Assembly: GCA_038746835.1 (NCBI GenBank)
Contig: JBCDKH010000003.1
Coordinates: 1 to 61,700 of the forward strand
DNA from: Planctomycetota bacterium
Lineage (GTDB): Bacteria > Planctomycetota > Phycisphaerae > Tepidisphaerales > Tepidisphaeraceae
Length of the DNA stretch: 61,700 bases
Direction: 5' to 3'
Positions 24,871 through 34,910 of the stretch are shown piece after piece. The notes beneath the pieces are model-generated. The model saw only the letters and a list, made by a program, of their open reading frames with translations. It was not told the DNA's origin and made no database searches. The position numbers and the translations under genes were made by a program. Position 1 is the stretch's first letter; each line of letters opens with the position of its first letter.

Positions 24871-26235
24871 ATGTCTACGACGCCTTCACCTCGACTGGCC
24901 TATTCGACGGACGCCAAACCGGCGACGGACGAGCCGCGCGACCCGTGGCTGGGCATTACCCAGACCGCCTGGACGTGCATCGGCGTCGTCTTCGCCCTGA
25001 TGGTCCTGCTCTATTGGCGAAACCTGGATCGCCTGTGGGACAAGACCAATCCGATCTACGGCCAGGCCGCCGACAATTGGTCGCACTCCGTCCTCGTCCC
25101 GATCATCGGGCTCGGCTACCTGTGGCTCAATCGTGAAGGTCTGCGGGCCACGAAAAGTGAGCCGGTGATGCCGACGACGCGCGTTCCGCTGCTGCTCGGC
25201 GGCGGGGTGGCGCTGGGCTTCCTGTGCTCGGCGACGTGGCTCTTCTCGCGAGCGGCGGGGGGCTTGGTCGAACTGCAGCCGTTCCTGCTTCCCGCGGCGG
25301 GTGTGTTCATCGGACTCGCGCTCGTCGAAGCGATCGTCACGCTGGCCAACGTCGGAGCGGCACGCTTCGGGATCGTTCGACTCACGGGCGGTCTCGCGTT
25401 CCTGCTCACGGGCATCTCCGGACAAGTGCTCGCCCAGACAGGCGTGCTGGAGTCGACCGTCGGCTCCAACCTCGCCGGCTACCTCGGCCCGCTCTTCTTC
25501 GCCACCGCCTTCCTCGGCCTGCTCGCACTGCTGCTCGACTGGGGCCTGGGATGCCTCATCGCCGGCGTCCTCCTCAGCGGCTATGGCATCTGGCCGGGCC
25601 AGAACGACTACCTCAAGGACCTCGGCATGGTCCTGGCGACCTTCGGGGCCGTTCTGACGCTGGCCGGTTGGGGCGTCATGAAGTACGCCTGGTTCCCGAT
25701 CGCCTTCCTGGTCTTCGCCTTGCCCTGGCCGGGATTGGTCTACAGCAAGGTGGCGCTGCCGCTGCAGTTCCTGGCTGCCAAGGTTGCAGTCGTCGTGATG
25801 AACATCGCCCAGGTCGACACCTACGTCGAGGGCACCAAGATCATCATCGAACGCGCCGGCGGCGAGCGGGTGCTCAACGTGGCCGAGGCGTGCGCGGGCA
25901 TGAGGTCGCTGATGACGTTCCTCACCGCCGGCGGGGCGATCGCGTTCCTGTTCGGCCAGCGTCCGATGTGGCAGCGGCTGCTCATCGTCGCCAGTGCCGT
26001 GCCGATCGCGATTCTGATGAACGTCGCCCGCGTCAGCGGCCAGGGCCTGCTCGACGTCTATGTCAGCGAGGACTTTTCCAGCGGCTTCGCCCACTACTTC
26101 GCCGGGCTGGTCATGCTGATCCCGGCCTTTTTCCTGCTGTTGGGTGTGGTGTGGGTCGTCGACAACCTGTTCGTCGAAGTCGACGAGGACGAAGACGAGC
26201 CCTCGACGCCCGCGACGACTCCGGCTCCTGCCTGA
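24871..26235 (+). CDS. exosortase (planctomycete type, extended)
   Basis: 454 residues, polytopic. Exosortases are transpeptidase-like membrane proteases that cut sorting tails such as PEP-CTERM. The catalytic set is present: Cys341 in AEACAGMRSLMTF, Arg387 in ILMNVARVSG and His408 in SGFAHYFAGL. DNWSHSVLVPIIGLGYLW (residues 68-85) matches the N-terminal family motif. Between it and the core there is an extra membrane region (about 110-250), making it longer than typical ~300-residue members. ATG at 24871 has GGGAG close upstream; an open frame reaching 24571 overlaps rplT and is not used. EpsI follows 28 bp downstream. No PEP-CTERM substrate is seen in the window. Confidence 0.88.
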   Translation: MSTTPSPRLAYSTDAKPATDEPRDPWLGITQTAWTCIGVVFALMVLLYWRNLDRLWDKTNPIYGQAADNWSHSVLVPIIGLGYLWLNREGLRATKSEPVMPTTRVPLLLGGGVALGFLCSATWLFSRAAGGLVELQPFLLPAAGVFIGLALVEAIVTLANVGAARFGIVRLTGGLAFLLTGISGQVLAQTGVLESTVGSNLAGYLGPLFFATAFLGLLALLLDWGLGCLIAGVLLSGYGIWPGQNDYLKDLGMVLATFGAVLTLAGWGVMKYAWFPIAFLVFALPWPGLVYSKVALPLQFLAAKVAVVVMNIAQVDTYVEGTKIIIERAGGERVLNVAEACAGMRSLMTFLTAGGAIAFLFGQRPMWQRLLIVASAVPIAILMNVARVSGQGLLDVYVSEDFSSGFAHYFAGLVMLIPAFFLLLGVVWVVDNLFVEVDEDEDEPSTPATTPAPA

Positions 26236-26263
26236 GACGAATGCTGATCATCAAGGAGAAAAT

Positions 26264-27187
26264 GTGACCGCCTTCACCCCCGAGTACCGCTCGCCTGACA
26301 CGCCCACCAACGATCCCGCCGTTAAGCGGAGCCAACGTTGGCGCGCGCTGGCGGCCGTCGGTGCGATCCTCGCCGTCGCTGCCGTCGGGCTCAATGCGGC
26401 CGTGCCGACGCTGAAGCTCAACTTCCGCAAGGAAGCTGTGCAGCCACGCGAGTCGATCTTCGGCATTCCGACGCGGATGGGCCCGTGGGTCATGATCGCC
26501 GACCACAAGATGCCCCAAGAGGTCGTCGACGAGCTCGGCACTGAGCTGTACGTCCACCGGCAGTACATCGACCTGCGTCAGGCCGACCCTGCGCTGGTCG
26601 AGGAGTATGAGAACGCCGAGACCAAGAGCGACGACCTCATGCGTCGCCTGGCCATGAGCGCCGCCGAGAAGTCGGGCAGCAACGGCATGTACCTGCACGT
26701 CGCGTACTACACGGGCAGCGTCGACACGGTGCCGCACATTCCCGATCGCTGCATGCTCGGCGCGGGCTTCGACATGATCGCACGGGACACGCGCATGCTC
26801 GCCGTCCCTGCGACGGGCATCGACACCGACGAGGGTCTCCCCGTCAGCTACAGCGCGTTCCAGGACCGCAGCAACGCCGTCGGCGGTGCCCGGCCAGTGA
26901 ATCGCGTCGCCTACTTCTTCCACGTCAACGGCGACTACGAGCACGACGCCATCACCGGCGTCCGCAAGCGTCTGCAGAACCTGTTCGAAACCCACGCCTA
27001 CTTCGCCAAGATCGAGATCGGCACCTTCGGGGGCGAAGGGACCGCGGCCGAGGAACGGGCGATGCAGGACATGACCGACTTCCTGACGGAGGCGTTGCCC
27101 GAGGTCGAGGCGATCCTGCCCGACTGGGACGCCGTCATCGGCAAGACCGCCTCAGCCGACAATGGAGCGACGGCAGCAGCCGGTTAA
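26264..27187 (+). CDS. exosortase-associated EpsI-family protein
   Basis: 307 residues: a single N-terminal membrane anchor (residues ~29-46) and a periplasmic EpsI/DUF3485 domain with the hallmark HIPDRCMLGAGF (Cys163), matching the conserved HxPxxCxxxxG pattern. EpsI proteins are fused to or next to exosortases and are thought to act with them. The start is GTG at 26264 with a strong AAGGAGA 5 nt upstream. An 8-codon minicistron (ATG 26241 to TGA 26267) ends across this GTG, which could couple translation. Exosortase, EpsI, the TPR protein and the tyrosine kinase probably form one operon. Confidence 0.88.
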   Translation: MTAFTPEYRSPDTPTNDPAVKRSQRWRALAAVGAILAVAAVGLNAAVPTLKLNFRKEAVQPRESIFGIPTRMGPWVMIADHKMPQEVVDELGTELYVHRQYIDLRQADPALVEEYENAETKSDDLMRRLAMSAAEKSGSNGMYLHVAYYTGSVDTVPHIPDRCMLGAGFDMIARDTRMLAVPATGIDTDEGLPVSYSAFQDRSNAVGGARPVNRVAYFFHVNGDYEHDAITGVRKRLQNLFETHAYFAKIEIGTFGGEGTAAEERAMQDMTDFLTEALPEVEAILPDWDAVIGKTASADNGATAAAG

Positions 27188-27268
27188 GCTCCTCATCCAG
27201 GCCGCCGAATCACCACATCGGCGACCTGCCATTTTCAAGCGCCCCTCGACCGCCACCCAACGCAGCCC

Positions 27269-30200
27269 ATGGCCCGCAAAAGGCTCAACACCAACCTGCT
27301 CATCGCCCTCACCGCCGCCATCGCTGTGGCGGCACTCGGGCTGTTTCTGGGCGTCAACTACTACCTCGACAACCCCGACCGCGCAGTCAGCCGCGCAACC
27401 GCGTTCGAGGCCGAAGGCGAGTTCCGCAAAGCAGCAGGACAGTGGGGCCGGGCCTACCGATCGACACGCGACTCCGACTACGGCCTGAAGGTCGTCGAGA
27501 ACCTCGGCCGGCTCACCGTCGATCCGGAAGCCGGCGACCAGAACCTCGAGCAGATGGGCCAGATCCTGGGCCAGCTCGTCACCGACAACCCCGACGACGC
27601 CGACGTCCAGCGTCGACTGATTCGTCACTACTCCACCGCGCCCGGCTTCCTGACGCGTCGCGTCACCGGTCCGACGCGCTTCGTCCGCGAGGCCGCTGAA
27701 CGCCTGCTCGAAATCGACCCGACCGACTCCGAAGCGATCGTCTACTTCCACGCCACCTCGCTCGATTTGGCGAACGTGCCCAGCGAAGGCATCACCGAAG
27801 ACGAGATCGAAGAGGCCCGAGCCGCACTGGCCGGGGTCATTCGGAATCAGCCCGTCAACGGCGCGGCGCTCTCGTCACTGCGTGTCGACCTGTCCCGGCG
27901 TCTTTCCGGTCTGACTGCTGACGAGGTGATCGACGAGATTCTCATCGAGGCCGAGTCCCTCACGGAGGCTGCGGTCGCGTCTGTCGAAGCCGACTTCACG
28001 CCACGTGAGGGCGAGCCCACCGATGCGGCTGAAGTGCTCATCGCCGCCGGTCAGATGTACGACGCCCTCGGCGGGCTTCGTGATCGCCAGGCCCAGCTCG
28101 CCATCGCCCAGGCCGCACGCGATGCCGGCGATGTTCCGGACCCTGTCATCGCCCGAGAGGCCGGCCGGGCCGCGTCCCAGGCCCCTCGCGAGCAGGCGGT
28201 CGCACAGTTCCGAGCGGCCGTCGATCGGCTGTTGGAAGGCGATTCAGTCAACTCGACGAGCTACGTCCGCGCCCACTTTTCGCTTGTGGAAGCCCTTCGA
28301 CGCCAGAACGAGCTCGACGAGGCCGAGGCCGTGCTCGATCGCGTCGCCGAAGCCCGTCCTTGGGACGTTCGGGCGATCAACGTCTACGCCGACCTGCTCC
28401 GCGACCGCGGAAAGTTCCAGGAGGCACGCGAGATCCTCCAGGCCGTCGCCGCCAAGGCGGATGAGCCGCTGCCCGAGCTGTTCGGCTTTGCCGGCGCCAC
28501 GGCCCGTCTTCAGCGGGCGTACGTCGGGCTCTACCTCGCCGATGCCGCGATGGACGAGCGTCGCTCCAAGCGTCAAGCCAACAACTCTTCGGCCAGTGAG
28601 CAGCGTGAGTTGCTGGAGATCGCCGAGCGCGGGTTCTCCGACTATTCCGAGAAGGCCGACCTGCTGTCGCTCAACCGCTCGTTCGCGGTCGACAAAATCG
28701 AAGGGCTGTTGCAGATCGCCCGCGGCGACACGTTTGCGGGCATGGACACGCTCGAGAGCGGCCTGCGTGACCTGGAACAGATCGACTCGCCGTTCACTCG
28801 CACCGAGCAGGTGACGCTGCTGCGGCTCCTTGCCGACGTCAACCGCGAAGCAGGGCAGGCCGGTTCGGAAACCGAGTACCTCGCCCGTGCCTTCAACCTT
28901 CAGGGCAATGTCAACGACGGCATTCGCCTGATGGAGCTCTACCGGCTCTCGGGCGAACTCGGGCGCGCTCGAGATATCCTGACCCGACTCGAGCCGATCA
29001 AGCCGTCGCTCACCCCAGACCTGGTTGCCAGACTTGAGGCGGCCGAGGTGCTGCTCACGCCGCAGGAAGATCGCGCCGCCGCGGTGGCCCAGCTTCCCGA
29101 GAGCACCGACCGCGAGCGTCGCATCAAGATCGACGCCGCCCTGCGTGCCAACGAGACGGACACTGCGGTTCGGCTGACCGAGCAGGTCTTTGCCGAAGCG
29201 CCCGAAGACGAGCGGATCGCGCAGGTCCTCGCCCAGCTTTACCTCCGCACGAACCAGCGCGAAGCCGCACTCGAAGTGGTGCGGCAGTTCCCGGACAACG
29301 AGCTCTTCAAGGCATTGGAGGTCGCTCTGACGCCGGGCTCCGCGGACGTGCTCGACACGATCGAGGACCCCGCCCAACGCAAGCTCTACGAGGCCCAGGT
29401 CGCCGAGCGCGACGGCCAACCGCAGGAGGCGATCGCCCTCGCGGAAGAGGCACGCACGCTCGTCGCCGACGACGCGACGACCGAACAGCGCAACGCCATT
29501 GATGAGGCCGTCTTCGACCTCTTGCTACGAAACGACGCGACCGTCAAGGCCACCGCTGTTGCAGAAGATCTCGGCCGACGTGGTGCCGACGGTGCTGGCG
29601 GCGATCTCTACCGCGTCCGCATTCAGGTTGCCGAGGGCGATCTCGACGAAGCGACGCGTCAGGTTAAGGCACTCGCCAACCGGTTCCCGCGCATGGCCGA
29701 GGCACAGATGGCACTCAGCGAAGTGCTGCGTCGCGTCGGCGACAATGCCGGTGCCGCAGACGCAGCCCGCCAGGCGCTCTCGCTCGCACCGACCGACGTC
29801 CGTGCGATCATCGAAGCCGCCACCGCCTTCGAAGCAGCCGGCCGAGCCGACGATGCTCAATCGGTGATCCAGCAGGGCCTCGTCCAGCGGCCGCGGGATC
29901 CGCGCCTTCGCCAGCTGGACGAGACCCTCACGCTCCGCTACGGCGACGCCGAACCGGTGCTTGCCGATCGTCGTCGTGCGGTCGAAGAGAACCCGGAAGA
30001 CGCCACCGCCTGGCAGCGTCTCGCCGCCGCCCAAGCCGCCGCCGTCGAAAACGCCGTCCGCGGCGATGACGCCGCCCTCCGTGCAGAACGCGTTCGGGCA
30101 ACGGTCGACACGGCACTTCAAGGCCTGGAGAAGTTCCCCGACGACGGACGCTTCCTCGCCCAGCTCGCCCGAGTGGGACGGCTTGCCGAGGACGAAGGCA

Positions 30201-32281
30201 TTCAGGATCGCGTCCGCGAGGCCGTCCAGCGTGTCATGACGCCCAGCTTCGAGGAGACGCTCATCGACGACGCGTCGGCTGTCGGTGCCGCCGCGACCTA
30301 CTACGCGAACGTCGACGACCTTCAGTCGGCCATTATCGTTGTGCGTCGTCACCTGGGTCGGCTTTCCGCCGACGCGCCGCGCGAGCAGCGTGCGTTCATG
30401 CTGCTGGCGTTGTCGCAGCTGCTCACTCGCGGTGGTCAGAACGAAGAAGCCGCCTCGGTGCTCGTCGGCTTCGAAGACGTGCCACAGGTCCAGCAGCGTC
30501 TGGTCGCGATGCTCGCCCAGCAGGCGACGCAGGCGACCGGCGAGGAGCAGGATCGTCTCTTCGAACGCCTCGCCGATGCCGTCTCTGGCGACGACGTTCA
30601 ACCCGGACCGCTGCTCGCGGCAGCGTTCGCCGAGCTCAATCGCGGCAACGCCGAGCGGGCCGTCGAGCTCTTGGAACGCGCCGATCGCATTCGGCCCGAT
30701 GACGGCGGCACGATCTACCTGCTGGGCGTTGCCCTGGGTCAGCTCAATCCGCCCGACCTTGAAGGCGCTCGCGACCAACTCGAGCGTGCCGCGGAGCTTC
30801 GACCGACCAACCTGGACGCGTACCGCAACCTTGCTCGCGTCTACCAGCAGCTCGGCGAACGCGACGCTGCCGAAGACGCGTACCTGCGTCTTCTGGAAGT
30901 CGACGATGCCGACCTGAACGCACGTCTGGCGTTGATCCAGATGCAGCTGGCCAAGAGCCCGCCCGACTACGCCGCCGCCGATCGCTACTTCCGAGCGGCC
31001 GAGGCGACCGCTGTTGCGGGTTCGCCGACACTGCTGATCGCGCGTGCCCGGATGGAGATGGACCGCAACCGCGCCACCGACGCCGTCACCTACGGCCGAC
31101 GTTCGGTCGAGGCGTCGGTCGACGCACGTCGCGCCCTGGCTGGCAACGCCTCGCCGACGGCACAGGAGCTCCGGGCGGCGAACATTCCAAACTTCCTCAA
31201 CGCCTACCTCGACTTGCTCTTGCGTTCAGGTCGCATCAGCGAGGCGATTCGCGAGATCGACTTCTGGTCGTCTCGTGTCACCGCCAACGGTGCCGAAGAG
31301 CCGCACTGGCTTCAGGTGCGTCGGGCCGAGGCATTCGCCCGCGACGGCCGCCGAACCGAGGCCCGTGACGCGTACATCCGCGCGTTCAACACCGCCGCGG
31401 CCACAGCCCCCGGCCAGGCCGATGTCGTCCTGCTGGAGATGGCCAAGCGCATCGACCCAGACTCGGCATACGCACTCGTCCGAGATCGCGTCGAAGGCGA
31501 TCAGAGCGACGCGCAGGCGACGATGTCGGCCGCGATGATCGCCGCTCGGATCTACATCCAGGCCAACGAGAACGACAGGGCGCTCGGCTTCATCCGCAAG
31601 GTCCGGCAAGTCTTCGCCGACGAGGGACAAGAGATCAGGGATTCGACCGAGATTTTGCTGAGTCAGCAGGAAGGCACGCTCTACCTGACCAACACGCCGC
31701 CGCAGATCGATGATGCCGCATCGGCGTTCCGGCGGGCGTTGGAACTCGCCCCGGACAACGTCGCGGTCAACAACAATCTTGCCTACACGCTCACGCTGCT
31801 TGCCGATGCGTCGGAAGAGAGCGACATGGGCAAGGAGCGTCTGCTGCGTCAGGCCGTCGAACGCGGCGACGTCGCCCTGGCCACGGCGCGCAATGAAGCT
31901 CGTCGCCGTGGTGGCGTCGCGTCGCCGAGCGTGATCGACACCGTCGGCTGGGCACGGGCCAAGCTCGCCATGACCACCGGCGACGATGCCGGCCTCGACG
32001 AAGCGATCCGCCTGCTCCGCACAGCACGCGACAACGCCGAACGCGACGGCAACGCGTTCCCGGAGGTCTACGTCCACCTCGCCAGGGCCCTCCGCGCCGA
32101 CGGCAATCTGAGCGACGCGATCGAGAGCGCCCGCGTCGGCCTCGACTTTGTCACCCGCCGCCTCGACAACGCCGAAGAGCGTCGTCCCGGCGACGAGCAG
32201 TTGCTGAACGAAGTCCGCGACCTCATTCGCGAAATGGAGAACGAAGCCGACGCCGCAGCAGCCCAGGAGGGCGTCGAGTAA
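27269..32281 (+). CDS. giant membrane-anchored TPR protein of the exosortase locus
   Basis: 1670 residues. One N-terminal membrane segment (residues ~8-27, LLIALTAAIAVAALGLFLGV) is followed by many tetratricopeptide repeats up to the C-terminus, visible as repeated A-x2-LxR/AxALxxxP units. It resembles the PEP-CTERM-associated TPR proteins (PrsT-like) of EPS clusters, but has no lipobox. Likely a periplasmic scaffold for the glycan polymerisation and export machinery. It lies 81 bp after EpsI. Ends Gly-Val-Glu at TAA. An unusually long TPR protein, with highly acidic composition. Confidence 0.85.
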   Translation: MARKRLNTNLLIALTAAIAVAALGLFLGVNYYLDNPDRAVSRATAFEAEGEFRKAAGQWGRAYRSTRDSDYGLKVVENLGRLTVDPEAGDQNLEQMGQILGQLVTDNPDDADVQRRLIRHYSTAPGFLTRRVTGPTRFVREAAERLLEIDPTDSEAIVYFHATSLDLANVPSEGITEDEIEEARAALAGVIRNQPVNGAALSSLRVDLSRRLSGLTADEVIDEILIEAESLTEAAVASVEADFTPREGEPTDAAEVLIAAGQMYDALGGLRDRQAQLAIAQAARDAGDVPDPVIAREAGRAASQAPREQAVAQFRAAVDRLLEGDSVNSTSYVRAHFSLVEALRRQNELDEAEAVLDRVAEARPWDVRAINVYADLLRDRGKFQEAREILQAVAAKADEPLPELFGFAGATARLQRAYVGLYLADAAMDERRSKRQANNSSASEQRELLEIAERGFSDYSEKADLLSLNRSFAVDKIEGLLQIARGDTFAGMDTLESGLRDLEQIDSPFTRTEQVTLLRLLADVNREAGQAGSETEYLARAFNLQGNVNDGIRLMELYRLSGELGRARDILTRLEPIKPSLTPDLVARLEAAEVLLTPQEDRAAAVAQLPESTDRERRIKIDAALRANETDTAVRLTEQVFAEAPEDERIAQVLAQLYLRTNQREAALEVVRQFPDNELFKALEVALTPGSADVLDTIEDPAQRKLYEAQVAERDGQPQEAIALAEEARTLVADDATTEQRNAIDEAVFDLLLRNDATVKATAVAEDLGRRGADGAGGDLYRVRIQVAEGDLDEATRQVKALANRFPRMAEAQMALSEVLRRVGDNAGAADAARQALSLAPTDVRAIIEAATAFEAAGRADDAQSVIQQGLVQRPRDPRLRQLDETLTLRYGDAEPVLADRRRAVEENPEDATAWQRLAAAQAAAVENAVRGDDAALRAERVRATVDTALQGLEKFPDDGRFLAQLARVGRLAEDEGIQDRVREAVQRVMTPSFEETLIDDASAVGAAATYYANVDDLQSAIIVVRRHLGRLSADAPREQRAFMLLALSQLLTRGGQNEEAASVLVGFEDVPQVQQRLVAMLAQQATQATGEEQDRLFERLADAVSGDDVQPGPLLAAAFAELNRGNAERAVELLERADRIRPDDGGTIYLLGVALGQLNPPDLEGARDQLERAAELRPTNLDAYRNLARVYQQLGERDAAEDAYLRLLEVDDADLNARLALIQMQLAKSPPDYAAADRYFRAAEATAVAGSPTLLIARARMEMDRNRATDAVTYGRRSVEASVDARRALAGNASPTAQELRAANIPNFLNAYLDLLLRSGRISEAIREIDFWSSRVTANGAEEPHWLQVRRAEAFARDGRRTEARDAYIRAFNTAAATAPGQADVVLLEMAKRIDPDSAYALVRDRVEGDQSDAQATMSAAMIAARIYIQANENDRALGFIRKVRQVFADEGQEIRDSTEILLSQQEGTLYLTNTPPQIDDAASAFRRALELAPDNVAVNNNLAYTLTLLADASEESDMGKERLLRQAVERGDVALATARNEARRRGGVASPSVIDTVGWARAKLAMTTGDDAGLDEAIRLLRTARDNAERDGNAFPEVYVHLARALRADGNLSDAIESARVGLDFVTRRLDNAEERRPGDEQLLNEVRDLIREMENEADAAAAQEGVE

Positions 32282-32428
32282 TCGGCGACTGACCTTTTTG
32301 GTAGCACCCGATAGCGTCTTAACACCTTGCTTTCAGACTGACCTTGGCAAACGGATAGAACGCCTCTTCAGCCACACGCCCCTTGCCGGACCGGATGCCG
32401 GTTGCCTTTTGACCCTTCGACCCGACCC

Positions 32429-34771
32429 ATGACCACGCTTCCGCAAACGGTCCGACACGAGCAAGGCCCCGCACGCGGTCGGCATCGCGGCACCAACGGG
32501 CACGCCAACGGCCACGACAGTGCCAACGGCACGTCGCTCCCCGCACTGCCGAGCATGCCCGTCCTGTCCACGCCCGTCACCATGCCCGCCAGCGCCGGCG
32601 GATCGGGATCGGGCGGCCTCACGGGCAATGACGTCGCGCGGGTGCTGCGTGAGAACCTCATCTGGATCGTCCTCGCCGGCATTCTGAGCGGTGTCGCGGG
32701 TTTCGGGCTGAACCAGTGGCTCCTGAAGGAGCACGTGAGCTACAAGGCTCAGGGACAGCTGCTCGCTCCGCCGGAAGTACCGTTCGACATCACTGGCCGC
32801 GGCGAGAGCGTGCGACCCGTTGCTCGCGAGAACCTGGAGGTTCTGCTCCAGACGCAGGTCGCTGGCCTGAAGAACCCCGAGCTTCTCATGGAGGTCCTCG
32901 AGGACAACAGCGAGGTCCGCAACAGCAGCTGGCTTCGCAAGGAAGCTGGCATGGACGAAGCTTCGACCATCAACTCGCAGATTGCCGTCGAGAAGATGCT
33001 TGAGAACTTCAACGCGTCACCGCTCAAGGGGAGCCGACTCATCAATGTCAGCTTCGAGGCGGACAACGCTCAGGATGCCACCAACATCCTCCGCGTCATC
33101 ACCAACACGCGCATGCGTGAGGTCGAAGAACTTTCTAGCCGCGACCTCGACCTCGAGATCCGCGAACTCGGCAGGCTCATTGGTCAGCGGCAGGAACGGC
33201 TCGACGACATCGATCGTCAGATCCGCGCGGTCCGCACTGACGGCGGCGGGGCCGACGACATGGCGGCCACCCGCACCGTCGTCCAGGGCGAGCTCGGCCA
33301 GCTCATCCGAGCCCGCGGCGAGGCGGAGGCCTCGGCTGCCGAGTTCCGTCAGGCACTCGAAAGCGCCCAAGACGCGATCTCGCGCGGCAACGACCCACCG
33401 ATGGTCAACGCCCAGGTCGCCCAGGATCCGAAGCTCCTTCGCCTCGAAGCTCAGATCGACAACATTCGACAGCTTCTGGCCATCAATGAGCAGAAGCTCG
33501 GCGAAGGGCACACCTTCATCGAAGCGTTGCGTGAGCAGCTCGATGCCCTGACCAACCTCCGAGCCGACACCGAGGCTGACGCGCGTGCACGAGCGCGCGA
33601 CGGGCTGATCGCTCAGCTCCAAACCCAACTCGAACTCTTCGAAGAGCAGGCAGAGCAGGCCAACGTCGAGATCGAGCGTTTCGACAGTCGCCTCAAGCAG
33701 CTCGAACGCGATGCCGCCGAACTGAGCCTGCTGACGCAGGATCGCATGGCCAAGTCGGCCGAACTCGAAGCGAACCGCACGCGCCTGTCGCTGCTCGAAC
33801 GCCAAAGCTTCGTCCGCCCGCAGCAGCAGTTGCAGTGGTACGTCCAACCGGTCCCGCCGACCAGCCCGGACTTCCCGCGACTGCCGCTCACCGTCGCCTT
33901 CTGCATGCTCCTGGGCGTCGGCAGCGTCGTCGGCCTCGCGTTCCTTCGCGAGGTCCTCGACACCACCGTCAAGAGCCCACGCGACGTCGTCCGCGGTGGC
34001 GACATGACGGTCCTGGGCACCATCCCAGACGAGAGCGACGACCCCGAAGCCACCAGCGACGGCAACCCGCTCTCGCTGGCCATCGCCCACAGCCCGCACT
34101 CGATGACGGCCGAGCAGTACCGCATGGTCCGCTCGCGTCTGGCGCACGTTGCTCCGCTGGAGACCACACGCTCCATCCTCGTCACCAGCCCGCAGCCGGG
34201 TGACGGCAAGACGACGGTCGCGTGCAACCTCGCCGCGGGTCTGGCGCTCAACGGCCGGAGCGTGCTCCTCATCGATGCCAACTTCCGCCGGTCTGCACTG
34301 CACGAGGTCTTCGGCCTCGACAACGAGGTCGGCTTCTCGACTGCACTGGTCGACCCCGATCGCTTCGACGAATGCGTTGCCACCGTCGAAAACGTGCCGA
34401 ACCTCCACGTCCTCCCGGCCGGGCCCAAGCCCGACAAGTCGGCGGCGACGGAGCTCATCGAGGGCAACGGCTTCCTCGACGTCATCGACCACGCCTACGA
34501 GCAGTACGACGTCGTCGTCTTCGACTCGGGCCCGATCCTCTTCACCAGTGAGACCGGTGCATTGGCCCCGCAGGTCGACGGCGTCATCAGCGTCGTTCGC
34601 GCCCGCAGCAGCACGCGTGGCCTGCTCGGCCGACTGCGTGACTCGCTGGCGAGCCTGAACGTCGAGCACCTGGGCGTCGTCCTCAACGCCGTCCGCAGCC
34701 GCGCCGGCGGGTACTACACGCGGAACATCAAGACCTTCTACGACTATCAGAACGTCCCCGCCCGTCGGTGA
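32429..34771 (+). CDS. Wzc-like chain-length regulator with BY-kinase domain
   Basis: 780 residues. N-terminal Wzz domain between two membrane segments (residues ~78-97 and ~490-508), with a long coiled coil between. The C-terminal cytoplasmic BY-kinase domain has Walker A SPQPGDGKTTVACNLA (~residue 590), Walker A' VLLIDANFRRS and Walker B YDVVVFDSGPI. The tail has a tyrosine cluster (Tyr762, 763, 771, 773), the expected autophosphorylation site. Such kinases control length and export of exopolysaccharide by cycling phosphorylation. ATG at 32429 is chosen over a TTG at 32402. It closes the exopolysaccharide operon. No outer-membrane Wza-like gene and no cognate phosphatase is visible here. 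Confidence 0.9.
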   Translation: MTTLPQTVRHEQGPARGRHRGTNGHANGHDSANGTSLPALPSMPVLSTPVTMPASAGGSGSGGLTGNDVARVLRENLIWIVLAGILSGVAGFGLNQWLLKEHVSYKAQGQLLAPPEVPFDITGRGESVRPVARENLEVLLQTQVAGLKNPELLMEVLEDNSEVRNSSWLRKEAGMDEASTINSQIAVEKMLENFNASPLKGSRLINVSFEADNAQDATNILRVITNTRMREVEELSSRDLDLEIRELGRLIGQRQERLDDIDRQIRAVRTDGGGADDMAATRTVVQGELGQLIRARGEAEASAAEFRQALESAQDAISRGNDPPMVNAQVAQDPKLLRLEAQIDNIRQLLAINEQKLGEGHTFIEALREQLDALTNLRADTEADARARARDGLIAQLQTQLELFEEQAEQANVEIERFDSRLKQLERDAAELSLLTQDRMAKSAELEANRTRLSLLERQSFVRPQQQLQWYVQPVPPTSPDFPRLPLTVAFCMLLGVGSVVGLAFLREVLDTTVKSPRDVVRGGDMTVLGTIPDESDDPEATSDGNPLSLAIAHSPHSMTAEQYRMVRSRLAHVAPLETTRSILVTSPQPGDGKTTVACNLAAGLALNGRSVLLIDANFRRSALHEVFGLDNEVGFSTALVDPDRFDECVATVENVPNLHVLPAGPKPDKSAATELIEGNGFLDVIDHAYEQYDVVVFDSGPILFTSETGALAPQVDGVISVVRARSSTRGLLGRLRDSLASLNVEHLGVVLNAVRSRAGGYYTRNIKTFYDYQNVPARR

Positions 34772-34898
34772 CCTTCCGATCCTCTCGCAGGATCACCGTC
34801 GTCGAGTCTCAAACCATCACCCAAGCCGCTGGCTCAAAGCCCGCGGTTTTCATCATTTGCACGGCTGATCTGTCCCACTGCGTGATTCACCGTCGCGC

Positions 34899-34904
34899 TA
34901 ACGT
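34899..34904 (+). promoter_or_regulatory. TAACGT box 6 nt before ATG
   Basis: TAACGT is followed by 6 nt and the ATG at 34911; a clean leaderless-type spacing with no Shine-Dalgarno. Confidence 0.48.
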
Positions 34905-34910
34905 GCGTGC

